Assembly: GCF_016236915.1 (NCBI RefSeq)
Contig: NZ_JAEHOK010000027.1
Coordinates: forward strand, 1-41,897
Direction of reading: 5' to 3'
Length of the DNA stretch: 41,897 bases
DNA from: Salegentibacter maritimus
Lineage (GTDB): Bacteria; Bacteroidota; Bacteroidia; Flavobacteriales; Flavobacteriaceae
Shown here: piece by piece, positions 24,675-33,347 of the stretch
Position numbering within the stretch: the stretch's first letter is position 1
Layout: the number at the start of each line of letters is the position of its first letter
Translations under genes and position numbers: made by a program
The notes under the pieces: generated by a model
What the model saw: the letters and a program-made list of their open reading frames with translations, nothing else
Told to the model about the DNA's origin: nothing
Databases searched by the model: none

Positions 24675-26729
24675 TTATAATTTAAACAAGGGTTTCTTAG
24701 TGATTTGCCACCTAAGGTTAATACCAAATTCAGTAAAAGTAAAACCTGCAGCAGTAGCCGATGCGATATTGGAGTGGTTGCCATACACACCTGCTGTAAA
24801 CCTATCCCCTATTCTATAACCAAGCCTTCCCTGAAACCTATAAGTAGATTGCTTGGGTTCATTTTCTATAAACTGATATCCGGTAGCTATGGTAAGGTCG
24901 TAATTTAATTTGGAATTAGGGTCGTTTCCCAGGAGGTTGATAAAAACTTCTGCAGCCTGAAATTTTTCCGGGCTAAAATACAACTCGGGCATTTGCTTTT
25001 TAAAACTAATATACTGGTAATTGAATCCCCCCTTTAATATTGGTTTTTTTATAAAACTATAATATATAGAGGTAAATAAAAGATTCCTGTTATTTTCATC
25101 ACTTTGCTCGGTATACATATATTGCAAATACCAGCCTAAACCATTGGAAGCAGTATAATTGTTATTTAAAAACAAATGATTTCCGGCAATTTGTCTATTC
25201 AATAATTCTGCATTAAAATCCTGTAAGTCTCTACGATAACCTATCTCAAGGTCATCTCTAACAAAAGGTTTTACCGCTAAAGAGAATTCTCCTACCAGGT
25301 TGGTATAATCGGTTTGAGAAGAATTTGCAGTAACAAATCCGCCACGGGCTTTTAAGCTAAAAACAGGCGACAGCCTATACAACCCTGCCAAATCGAATTG
25401 ATTAGAAGCGGCCTCCAAATTTGTAGTTGAATTTTTCGTCTCTCTATATGTAAAAGCACCCGAAAATTCCAGGTTTGAATTTACCGGAAACCTTACTCCT
25501 GTTCTGGAAGCAACAGCTTTATTATCTCCATTATCATAAGAATAGCTTAAGTTTTCCTCCAAAACCGGAGCATAAATTTTATCTATTTTTTTTAGAAATT
25601 GCATGGCATCCTGCTGATTTGTATAATAACTAAGAGTTTTATCTGCTGCATTTTTTGCTTTGCCCGCTTCTCCCCTGGCAAAATACGCATTGGCTATTCC
25701 CAGGTTCCCATCAAAAGATGCTGAATCCTTCTCCAGTATTCTTTTATAATTTTCAATACTCATTTTAAAATCGCCGGTATACATCCCTAATGTAGCTTCC
25801 AAAGCCAAAATTCTAATCTCCGGTCCATATTCAATTTTCATTTCAGCAATTAAATCTTCGGCAGTACCGTATTTATTATTCCATATTAAGGCCTGAGCAT
25901 ATCGCTCTTTTGCCTCTAAAACTTTTAAGGAATCAGTTGATTTTTCTGAAAGTGATAATGCTAAATTGGCATATTTTAAAGCTTCCTTTTCCTGTCCTCC
26001 CACATGTGCTGCCAGAGCCATACCATTATAGGCCACAATGCTATCGTTCAAATTAAGCGCAAGCGACTCATAAACCGATTTTGCTGCTGAAGAATTCCTG
26101 GTTATTAAATAAACATTTGCCTTATTAAGCAAACTCTCCTTATCATTCGGAAAATCCCTAAGATTAGCGTCTAATAAGTTTAGGGCATTCTCATATTGTG
26201 TTTCCCGAAGGTATTGGTTGGCATACCCAAGCCGTATATATTTTCTGGAAGTTAAGGCGTTTGGGTTCTTATGAGAAACATTTAAAGCCCGGTTTACCAA
26301 GGTTAATGCCGGCTGATAATCTTTCAGGTTACTTAAGGTATTTGCATAGCCAAGCAATGCACCAAAATTTTCGGGATTTTCCGAAACTAATGTCTTATAA
26401 TAAACTTCGGCTTTTTCATATTGCTTGTTCCATAGCAGCGACTCTGCATAATTCAGCTTTACTTCCAGATCATTTGGATAATCCTTTAAAAGATTACCGA
26501 ATAAATCTTTAGCTAGACCAGGATTATTATGTAGCCCCACTGCCCGTGCATAACACAATCTGGCTGTTTTATTTTCGGGATGATCTTCAAGAATAGCTGC
26601 AAAGAAGCTTTCGGCCTCTTCAAATTCTCCATTTTCTAAATTATAAAAGCCTTGTTGCATTTCCTGCGCATTCACTTTTACGCAGAAAAGCAATAAAAAA
26701 ATATTCAATAACAATACAAAAATCTTCAT
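24675..26729 (-). CDS. TPR and outer-membrane beta-barrel protein (YaiO-like, putative polysaccharide export)
   Basis: 684 aa with a signal peptide (LLLNIFLLLFCVKVNAQ). Tandem TPR repeats fill about 20-380 (for example ENGEFEEAESFFAAILEDHPENKTARLCYARAVG and KQYEKAEVYYKTLVSENPENFGALLGYANTL). The C-terminal 280 residues are a run of amphipathic strands with alternating aromatics ending in TEFGINLRWQITKK, like the YaiO outer-membrane family. TPR plus barrel is also the layout of PgaA and BcsC, which export polysaccharides across the outer membrane. Export of this locus's polymer is therefore a reasonable inference. It is transcribed divergently from the STAS-like gene across operator site D. Confidence 0.8.
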   Translation of the reverse strand: MKIFVLLLNIFLLLFCVKVNAQEMQQGFYNLENGEFEEAESFFAAILEDHPENKTARLCYARAVGLHNNPGLAKDLFGNLLKDYPNDLEVKLNYAESLLWNKQYEKAEVYYKTLVSENPENFGALLGYANTLSNLKDYQPALTLVNRALNVSHKNPNALTSRKYIRLGYANQYLRETQYENALNLLDANLRDFPNDKESLLNKANVYLITRNSSAAKSVYESLALNLNDSIVAYNGMALAAHVGGQEKEALKYANLALSLSEKSTDSLKVLEAKERYAQALIWNNKYGTAEDLIAEMKIEYGPEIRILALEATLGMYTGDFKMSIENYKRILEKDSASFDGNLGIANAYFARGEAGKAKNAADKTLSYYTNQQDAMQFLKKIDKIYAPVLEENLSYSYDNGDNKAVASRTGVRFPVNSNLEFSGAFTYRETKNSTTNLEAASNQFDLAGLYRLSPVFSLKARGGFVTANSSQTDYTNLVGEFSLAVKPFVRDDLEIGYRRDLQDFNAELLNRQIAGNHLFLNNNYTASNGLGWYLQYMYTEQSDENNRNLLFTSIYYSFIKKPILKGGFNYQYISFKKQMPELYFSPEKFQAAEVFINLLGNDPNSKLNYDLTIATGYQFIENEPKQSTYRFQGRLGYRIGDRFTAGVYGNHSNIASATAAGFTFTEFGINLRWQITKKPLFKL

Positions 26730-26778
26730 GGTTTAGGTGGTTTAGATTGTTATTGGCAAGTTAAAACCACTTTCACCA

Positions 26779-26850
26779 TATTTCATCTACAGAAAAACGC
26801 CATCCATCGAAAGAGACCGATTACTCATTGCTTTTCGAAAGATATTAGCA
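26779..26850 (+). promoter_or_regulatory. Site D: tandem LytTR-like operator between the TPR/barrel gene and the STAS-like gene
   Basis: TATTTCATCTACA at 26779-26791 and CCATCCATCGAAA at 26800-26812, exactly 21 bp apart. A weak -7-like TATTAGCA at 26843-26850 is 31 bp further on and 36 bp before the ATG of the STAS-like gene. The site starts 50 bp upstream of the divergent TPR/barrel gene and could act on both. Confidence 0.5.
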
Positions 26851-26878
26851 TCAGATATTAACTCAAAAACCTAAAATT

Positions 26879-27190
26879 ATGGCACTTTCAATTAAAGAAA
26901 ACAACAGAATTTTTGAAGTAAACGGAAATCTTTCTGCATCTAATTCTTACCAAGTTAGAAAGTATTTTGAAATCATGCTAAAAATGAATGGTAACATAAA
27001 AGTAAGCCTTGAAAATCTGGATAGTATGGATATAGGTAGTGTATTTGAATTGAAAGCACTTGCCGCTTTTGCATCAAGACAGGGAAAGACAGTCACTTTT
27101 ATTGGTTCTAAAAACAAAAAAATCCAGGGTGCATTTCTGGGTTCTGGTTGCGATCTCTTCAGCTTTAATCACCTTAAGCTTAGTGCTTAA
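26879..27190 (+). CDS. STAS-domain-like small protein
   Basis: 103 aa, a single alpha/beta domain with a STAS (anti-sigma-factor antagonist) pattern: RIFEVNGNLSASNSYQVRKYFEIML, then IKVSLENLDSMDIGSVFELKALAAFASRQGKTVTFIG. In classical SpoIIAA-type proteins the phosphorylated serine lies in a DSSG motif; here the position reads Asp51-Ile-Gly-Ser54, so phosphorylation by a SpoIIAB-like kinase is uncertain. No such kinase is in the window. The gene is 13 bp ahead of the flippase gene and directly after operator site D, so it may regulate polysaccharide synthesis after translation. Confidence 0.65.
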   Translation: MALSIKENNRIFEVNGNLSASNSYQVRKYFEIMLKMNGNIKVSLENLDSMDIGSVFELKALAAFASRQGKTVTFIGSKNKKIQGAFLGSGCDLFSFNHLKLSA

Positions 27191-27203
27191 AAAAATTCAC
27201 AAC

Positions 27204-28454
27204 ATGCTCAGCTTAAAACTTTACAACTTCCGGTTTAGCCTTCAGGCATCGCAGGTATTTATGCTAAGTGCGCTAGTGGTAAACATAGGTAACTATCTAT
27301 ATAATCTTGCCCTGGGTCGCTTACTTGGCCCAAAAGCCTTTGCAGACGCCGCAATCCTGATTACGTTTTTATTAATCCTGTCTTTTATGGCGATGACACT
27401 TCAATTAAGTGTTGCAAAATTTACCGGGAGTTTCAATGGTGCCAAAAAAGACGCTTTCTTGAAATATTGCAGGAATTTGAGTCTTTTTATTGGGGTTATT
27501 GTTGGGGCCTTAATAGTCTTTATTTCCACACAATTACAAGCCTGGTTTAATACTGAATCTGCTGCGATGTTTAGAATATTCGGAATGGGGGTTCCCGTTT
27601 ATTTCCTAATGAGTGTAAATAGAGGCTATTTTCAGGGCGAACAGGAATTTATTAAGCTCTTTATCACCTATCAGGGAGAAATGCTAAGTAGACTTTTTAT
27701 AACATTGGCCTTTATTCTTTTTCTTCCATTTGAAAGTTCTGAACTGGTTGCTTTGGGAATATTAATATCCCTGGTTCCCGGTATGTTACCTTTTAGGAGA
27801 ATTAAAACCAAAGTGCTACCGGCTATAGATAAAACAGAAATTTCACACCTTAAAAAATTCGTGATAGTAACTGCCTTTTATGAGCTTACCCAAATCTTAA
27901 TCAACAATGGTGATATCTTATTGGTAAAGCATTTCTTTGATTCCCATGCGGCCGGACTGTATTCTTCCATGGCACTTATTGGCAGGGGAGTTTATTTTGT
28001 AGCCTGGATGTTTGTGATGTTGCTGCTACCTGAAGTTGTAAAAAAGCATAAAGAAGGGCTGGAAACCAAAAGAATATTTTTTAAATACCTGGGAATGATT
28101 AGCATCTTAGTGACTGCGGTCGTTGCTTCAACACTGCTTTTTCCAAACCTTATTATTCAGGTTTTATTTGGAAGTGCTTATACAGAAGTTGCCGGTATTC
28201 TTTGGAAATATGCACTTGCAAGTGCTCTTTTTGCCATCGCCAATGTTTTTGTATACTACTTTCTATCTCTAGATCGGTACTTACCGGTAGTGGTTTCGGG
28301 CGTATTTGGGGTGTTACAGTTGTCTGTAATATTTTTTAGGCACGCAAGCCTGGAGATGGTAGTAGAAGCTCAAATTTATGTAATGCTAGGGTTACTAATT
28401 CTGCAATTAATATATTTTCTTCACCAACATAAAACTTCTATTCACCGAAAGTAA
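27204..28454 (+). CDS. Wzx-like polysaccharide flippase (MOP superfamily)
   Basis: 416 aa from the ATG at 27204. A longer frame from 27060 exists, but its first 48 codons overlap the STAS-like gene and look like a shadow. The protein is a multi-pass membrane protein with about twelve helices; it begins FSLQASQVFMLSALVVNIGNYLYNLALGRLLGP, typical of polysaccharide biosynthesis (RfbX/Wzx) transporters. VPVYFLMSVNRGYFQGEQEF and ILLVKHFFDSHAAGLYSSMALIGRGVYF are family-like blocks. It should flip a lipid-linked oligosaccharide across the inner membrane. The end of the gene overlaps operator site C. Confidence 0.85.
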   Translation: MLSLKLYNFRFSLQASQVFMLSALVVNIGNYLYNLALGRLLGPKAFADAAILITFLLILSFMAMTLQLSVAKFTGSFNGAKKDAFLKYCRNLSLFIGVIVGALIVFISTQLQAWFNTESAAMFRIFGMGVPVYFLMSVNRGYFQGEQEFIKLFITYQGEMLSRLFITLAFILFLPFESSELVALGILISLVPGMLPFRRIKTKVLPAIDKTEISHLKKFVIVTAFYELTQILINNGDILLVKHFFDSHAAGLYSSMALIGRGVYFVAWMFVMLLLPEVVKKHKEGLETKRIFFKYLGMISILVTAVVASTLLFPNLIIQVLFGSAYTEVAGILWKYALASALFAIANVFVYYFLSLDRYLPVVVSGVFGVLQLSVIFFRHASLEMVVEAQIYVMLGLLILQLIYFLHQHKTSIHRK

Positions 28455-28508
28455 TTTTCGATCTATCGAAAAAGAGAAATTAAACCGAAAAGCAGGCAGA
28501 TATTTACC
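28438..28508 (+). promoter_or_regulatory. Site C: tandem LytTR-like operator upstream of the GT4 gene
   Basis: CTATTCACCGAAA at 28438-28450, inside the last codons of the flippase gene, and CGATCTATCGAAA at 28459-28471, exactly 21 bp apart. A weaker AATTAAACCGAAA lies at 28478-28490 (spacing 19). TATTTACC at 28501-28508 could be a -7 element, 30 bp after the second half-site and 43 bp before the ATG. Confidence 0.55.
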
Positions 28509-28543
28509 TTATCAACTAATCCCTAACCCTAAACAAAGAAATT

Positions 28544-29749
28544 ATGAAACTGGCTATTGTAACCGCATTTCCCCCCAGTAAAGTAACATTAAATGAATAT
28601 GGATATCATCTGGCAAAGCATTTCGCCCAGAATAGCGAAATAGAAGAACTTATCCTTATAACCGATTATACCCAGGAGAAAAAGCAAATAGATTTTGAAG
28701 CTCCTAATTGTAAGATTACGGTTAAGGACAGCTGGAGTTTTAACAGCTATAAAAATATTTTTAGTATTTATAAAAGTCTAAAAACCTCAAAACCAGATGC
28801 GATTCTTTTTAACCTTCAGTTCATGAAATTTGGAGACAAAAAAATTCCTGCAGCGCTTGGCCTTTTTCTACCTCTAATATTTAGAATTAAAAAAATTCCT
28901 ACAATTGTACTCTTGCATAACATACTGGAAACAGTAGATCTTGGAAATGCAGGATTTACAGAAAACAAAATATTACAAAAAGTGTTTAACACTATTGGCA
29001 GTATACTTACTAGAGTGATTCTGCAAGCAGATACGGTAGCCCTTACCATAGGAAAATATGTAGAAGTAGTTAAGCAAAAGTATAAGGCGCAGAATGTAAT
29101 TCAAATTCCGCATGGTTCGTTTGAAACACCTCCTGAACCAAATTTTGATCTACCAGCAGGATCTAAAAAGATCATGACGTTCGGGAAATTTGGAACGTAT
29201 AAAAAAGTAGAGATTCTAATTGAAGCTGTTGAAAAACTTAGAAAGAAAACAAACCAGGAATTGGAAATAGTAATTGCCGGTACCGATAGCCCAAACACGC
29301 CGGGCTATCTAGATACTGTAAAGCAAAAATACAAGCGCGTTAAAAATCTTACTTTCACAGGCTATGTTGCCGAAGAGGATGTTCCCATTATCTTCGGAGA
29401 AAGTGCTGTGGTAGTATTTCCCTATACCTCAACAACCGGCAGTTCGGGGGTTTTACATCAGGCAGGCAGTTATGGAAAAGCAGTAGTTATGCCCAACCTG
29501 GGAGATCTTGCACTATTGGTAGAGGAAGAGGGTTATACCGGAGAATTCTTTATTCCCGGTAATGTTGATTCTTTGGCAAATTCATTAGAATGTATTGTGG
29601 AAGATGAGGCCTATAGAAAGCGCATTGGAGCAACGAACTATAAAGCGGCTTGCAGCTTACCTATGGAAAAAATTACACAAATGTATTTAAATGAATTCAA
29701 GAAAATTGAAGGAAAAAAACTAGGTTTTAAATATGCCAATATTGGTTAG
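28544..29749 (+). CDS. GT4-family glycosyltransferase
   Basis: 401 aa, GT-B fold. The N-terminal domain begins LAIVTAFPPSKVTLNEYGYHLAKHF; the C-terminal domain has KIMTFGKFGTYKKVEILIEAVEKL, EIVIAGTD, NLTFTGYVAEEDVPIIFGESAVVVFPYTSTTGSSGVLHQAGSYGKAVV and EEGYTGEFFIPGNVDSLA. In GT4 enzymes an ExxxxxxxE motif usually sits in the donor site; here that part reads TSTTGSSGVLHQAG, so the usual first Glu is replaced. It would add a sugar to the growing lipid-linked unit in the cytoplasm. The GDP-mannose made by ManC is a possible donor, by context only. Confidence 0.88.
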   Translation: MKLAIVTAFPPSKVTLNEYGYHLAKHFAQNSEIEELILITDYTQEKKQIDFEAPNCKITVKDSWSFNSYKNIFSIYKSLKTSKPDAILFNLQFMKFGDKKIPAALGLFLPLIFRIKKIPTIVLLHNILETVDLGNAGFTENKILQKVFNTIGSILTRVILQADTVALTIGKYVEVVKQKYKAQNVIQIPHGSFETPPEPNFDLPAGSKKIMTFGKFGTYKKVEILIEAVEKLRKKTNQELEIVIAGTDSPNTPGYLDTVKQKYKRVKNLTFTGYVAEEDVPIIFGESAVVVFPYTSTTGSSGVLHQAGSYGKAVVMPNLGDLALLVEEEGYTGEFFIPGNVDSLANSLECIVEDEAYRKRIGATNYKAACSLPMEKITQMYLNEFKKIEGKKLGFKYANIG

Positions 29750-29770
29750 TAGTTTTAATTTTAAGGTTTG

Positions 29771-29807
29771 GAAGAAGAGCATATCTTGCTCTTCTTCTTA
29801 TTTTTTT
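29771..29807. terminator. Bidirectional terminator between convergent genes
   Basis: A perfect 10-bp stem, GAAGAAGAGC (29771-29780) with GCTCTTCTTC (29788-29797), loop of seven, followed by TTATTTTTTT. It separates the GT4 gene from the convergent receiver gene, whose stop codon overlaps the T-run. Confidence 0.8.
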
Positions 29808-30205
29808 GAATATTGAAAGTAACTTTCTAAAATATTCTTTATTTGTTCGGTTTTAAGGGGCTTGATAATGTACCTATCTATATGAGTGTCTTCCTGGGCC
29901 TTTACAATATCTTCTGTAGCGACGCTGCTACTACAAATATGAATGACCGATTTTTTTTGAAAATTGATGTTCTTTAATTCTTCTAAAAAATCCCAACCGT
30001 TTAAACCGGGCATATTCAAATCAAGAAAGATAATATCTGGAATTTTATCTTCATCATTAATATTTTCACGCAAGTAATCCAATGCAGAAACGGCGTCATA
30101 AAACTGGAGGACCTCTTTTACCCTGCCTGGCATTCCTTCCAGCATTCGTTTGGTAAAAAACTGATAGAACTTATCATCGTCTATCAAACAAATCATTATT
30201 TTCAT
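29798..30205 (-). CDS. Stand-alone Rcp1-type response regulator receiver
   Basis: 135 aa, receiver only. Acidic pocket at Asp9-Asp11 (CLIDDDKF), phosphorylated Asp62 in PDIIFLDLNMPGLNGWDF, and the conserved Lys in RYIIKPLKTEQ. Its start overlaps the stop codon of the kinase upstream by four bases, so it is the cognate partner of that kinase. It has no output domain; targets could include other signalling proteins in the locus, such as the receiver-GT2 fusion, by phosphate exchange. Confidence 0.9.
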   Translation of the reverse strand: MKIMICLIDDDKFYQFFTKRMLEGMPGRVKEVLQFYDAVSALDYLRENINDEDKIPDIIFLDLNMPGLNGWDFLEELKNINFQKKSVIHICSSSVATEDIVKAQEDTHIDRYIIKPLKTEQIKNILESYFQYSKK

Positions 30206-31691
30206 AGTATTTCCTCCTTAATCCTATATTTATCCAGATTTATTTTTACCATTGTACCTAAGCCCGGTTTACTTATAAACTCCATTTTACCTTTATTGCT
30301 CTCTAAAAGTGTTTTGGCCATAAAGATGCCGGTGCCTTTGCCAGATAGATCGTCGTGTAGCCTGGTATTTCTTGTAAATCCTGCTTTCCTCAATTTGGTA
30401 AGATCCATTCCTATTCCATTATCTTCAATGCTAATAATGCGTTGTCCGTTTTTAAGATACGTTCTTAAGGTAAGAAGCCGTTCTGGTTTTTCGATATCTG
30501 AAAAGTAAATTACGTTTTCAATTAAATTTTGCAGTATTATCTTAATTGTTGGTTCATGAAAAGTAATTTTATCCCAATCTGAAAAATCTTTCCTTATCGT
30601 AATTTGGTACTCCCTGAATAGGGTTTTATTATCGTTCAATAACTTATCTATAGATTTGGAGATACTAATTTCCCGGTTATTTTGAATAGATTCGCTTCCA
30701 CCGGTTATTTTAGACAAATAATTAAGTTTATCGAAAAGTTTGGATAAATTTTCTTCAAAATGAGGAACAAGATTACTTACCTGCTCATCTTCACTATTTT
30801 TCAACTCTTCAATAAGCAATTGTAAACTTGTTGCAGGTCCCCTAAGGTCGTGCGAAGTAATTTGACCAAATTCTTTCATTAAATGATTCTGGCCATCTAA
30901 ATATTCTGAAAGGCTAAAGATTTTATTATGAGAATTTTCTTCAAGTTCTGTTACATCCTGAAAAATTCCGAATATTTGAATACACTTCCCTTTACGCAGT
31001 AATGGGGTACCTATTGCCCTTACCCATTTCCTATTATTTTTAGCATCTACAAGCTGAAGCTTAAGTCTATACTCCAATCCCTTTTCTATTGCATCCTTAA
31101 CAGCATTTTTAATTTTCTTCTGAGAAGTTTCAGAATAAAATTCAATAGCTCTTTCAAAATCAATGGGCTCTTTTTCTGAAAGACCATAAATTTCATATAC
31201 TTTTTTACTCCAGGTAACTTCTCCAGACCCAATATTATAAGACCAATGACCTACATCTGCAGCTTTCTCTATTTCACTATTAATCTTACGTTGCTTTTTT
31301 AAATCTTCTATTAATTTCTGATTCTCATCTATAGAACGAGAGATGGTAATAAGCTTTTTGACAAGCTTTTCTTCCTTAACAGGAATTATTTGACTTTCGA
31401 GCCAGACATAATCGCCATTTTTTTTCTTAATCTAAACCTTATGTTTTCAACCAGCTTGCCTTCAAGGGCTAGCTCGTTGGAGTTGCTTTCCACCATATCC
31501 TGATCTTCCGGATGAACCAATGGATAAAAACTCTTACCAATAAGATCCTTAGATTGATAACCTAATAGTTTCTCTACTGTTTGGTTTACAAACACAAATT
31601 TACCATTAGGTTCCTTATAAAAAATTATATTAGGCGAATACCGAAGAGCATAGTCTTTAAGATGTCTTAAAAACAATGATTCTTTAAGCAT
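30202..31691 (-). pseudogene. PAS histidine kinase gene with a one-base frameshift at an A8 tract
   Basis: From the ATG at 31691 the frame encodes a PAS domain (NIIFYKEPNGKFVFVNQTVEKLLGYQ) and then stops at 31386. The next frame continues the same PAS/PAC unit, a second PAS (ADVGHWSYNIGSGEVTWS, KWVRAIGTPLLRKGKCIQIFGIFQDVTE), the H-box GQITSHDLRGPATSLQ and an ATPase domain (ISIEDNGIGMD, GKGTGIFMAKTL). The shift falls in eight A on the coding strand (31425-31418): nine A would restore RLRKKNGDYVWLESQIIPVKEE, exactly the PAC pattern. Full length would be about 496 aa. It may be off by phase variation, rescued by slippage, or a sequencing error. It overlaps the receiver gene by four bases. Confidence 0.85.
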
Positions 31692-31790
31692 ATATTGTTT
31701 TTTACGATTTGAGGCGTAGGGGACCTTCTCCAATATACAAAATTCTGTATATCAATAACATATACTTTCCAAAATTAAGTTAAGAAATGC

Positions 31791-33341
31791 TTAGTGCGAG
31801 ATATAAATAAAGGCCGGTTTTTCTTCTCCCCTAGAGTTAATAAAACCAAAATTTCTTTGACGCGCTTTACGCCAGGGCTTGTGTCCTACAACAGAAGCCG
31901 GGATTTCATTAAAGTCATAAAGCGTCCACGATAGGAACGAAATATTAACTTTTTTTAGGAATTGTTGCATCAACTGATGGTATTCTGCCTGATCCTGTTC
32001 ATCGTATCCCCAGGGATTCCAAAAACCCTTATAAGAAGATATTCCAAACTCTCCCATAACCAATGGCTTGTCTATTTCTTCTATTAGGCCGGCATAAGTC
32101 ACTTCAAGTTCTGTTATATCTTTATAATAATGAAAAGTTACCAAGTCTACTTGGTCTTTTAACAATACAGCACTTTCAGGATTAGACCAACCAATGGTTA
32201 CCAAATGGTTTGGCGCTATATTTCTTAACTGATGAATAATACTTTTAAGCCAGTTCAAAACTAAATCTTTCCCCCTGCTTTCAAAATCAAGGTCAGGTTC
32301 GTTTTTAATATCCCAGCCTAAAATGGCCTGATGATCTTTAAACCTGGAAACAATCTTCCGCAGGTGTTCATGCGTCAATGTCCAATTAAGAACCGAATAA
32401 TCTCCGTAGAAGTCGAATAAAGTAACAAACACCTTAATATCCATATCTTCAGCTGCATCAAGTACTTTATTTAACTTTTGAAGTTTAGCTTCCTTCACAT
32501 CTGCACCTCCAAAATCCTCATAAGGAATAAAAATCCTAATAGTGTTTAAGCCTGTTTCTTTAATAAGCTGAAAATCAGCTTCAATGGTAACAATATCAAA
32601 TTCATCACCAAACATATTCCAGGGTGTTTTCTGCGGATAATAATTGATACCTTTTATTTTGTATCTCTTATCCTTATAAAAAACCTGATCTTCCTGAATG
32701 CTCCAGTAAGATTTATTCTCTATTTGTTCGGCCTTGAAATTCTCTTCTAGCTTTTGCATATGCCTTACCCTCCAAAAACCATCTTCCAGAAGCATCATTA
32801 CCCGGTAAGAAGAAGTGTCTACGCCCCTATCTAAAACTTTATCATTTTCAAGGCTTTCTGAATATTCAATAACATTTCTATCCTTAAAAACAACCAGTTG
32901 CCCATCTGCACTATAAAACTGAAGTTTTGGATGATGTGCCGTAGTAGTCGACCTAAAATTGATATTTTTTGCCTTATTAGTATCCAGTATCTTATAGATA
33001 TTCACCCGGGCACTATCTGTATAGTAATCTTCAATTCCATAATCCTTATTGGTTTGTAAGGCTAAATTCTTAACGTACCAGGAATTCAAATAATCGCGTT
33101 CTATCTCTTTTAGGTTTTGTACTTCCATGGGCCTGCCTTCATACGAACTGGTATCCCAGCTAATCTCCGGCAAATACATTCGACGACTTTTGATCTCGGT
33201 ATGCAACATAGTAGAACGATCGGCACCAGTGTTTAGATAGCCTAAAACCGTACTTATCCCAAAAATAAGAAAGGCATTCACTGCGAGAAAGCTAAGGATA
33301 AGAATCGCACGGTATAAGTTTTTATTAATCTTTTGCCGCAT
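31791..33341 (-). CDS. Membrane-anchored clan-A glycoside hydrolase (GH5/GH2-like TIM barrel)
   Basis: 516 aa. One N-terminal membrane helix at about 11-35 (AILILSFLAVNAFLIFGIS), then an NTF2-like module at about 85-200 (ALQTNKDYGIEDYYTDSARVNIY, LLEDGFWRVRHMQKLE), then the TIM barrel from about 225. The acid/base is probably Glu348 in GWDIKNEPD and the nucleophile Glu431 in KPLVMGEFGIS; TIRIFIPYEDF and HYYKDITE are further family-like blocks. Polysaccharide loci often encode a hydrolase (BcsZ, PslG) that trims the product or clears the periplasm; this one is anchored to face the periplasm. The substrate is not known. Confidence 0.82.
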   Translation of the reverse strand: MRQKINKNLYRAILILSFLAVNAFLIFGISTVLGYLNTGADRSTMLHTEIKSRRMYLPEISWDTSSYEGRPMEVQNLKEIERDYLNSWYVKNLALQTNKDYGIEDYYTDSARVNIYKILDTNKAKNINFRSTTTAHHPKLQFYSADGQLVVFKDRNVIEYSESLENDKVLDRGVDTSSYRVMMLLEDGFWRVRHMQKLEENFKAEQIENKSYWSIQEDQVFYKDKRYKIKGINYYPQKTPWNMFGDEFDIVTIEADFQLIKETGLNTIRIFIPYEDFGGADVKEAKLQKLNKVLDAAEDMDIKVFVTLFDFYGDYSVLNWTLTHEHLRKIVSRFKDHQAILGWDIKNEPDLDFESRGKDLVLNWLKSIIHQLRNIAPNHLVTIGWSNPESAVLLKDQVDLVTFHYYKDITELEVTYAGLIEEIDKPLVMGEFGISSYKGFWNPWGYDEQDQAEYHQLMQQFLKKVNISFLSWTLYDFNEIPASVVGHKPWRKARQRNFGFINSRGEEKPAFIYISH

Positions 33342-33347
33342 GTAGGT

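Noticed and set aside
26821-26833. Third half-site at operator D at the right 21-bp spacing
   Set aside because: Only about 6 of 13 positions match the consensus; too weak to claim.
27060-27203. Longer N-terminus for the flippase
   Set aside because: These 48 codons overlap the STAS-like gene in another frame and add an Arg-rich stretch not expected in a Wzx protein; the ATG at 27204 gives a standard start.
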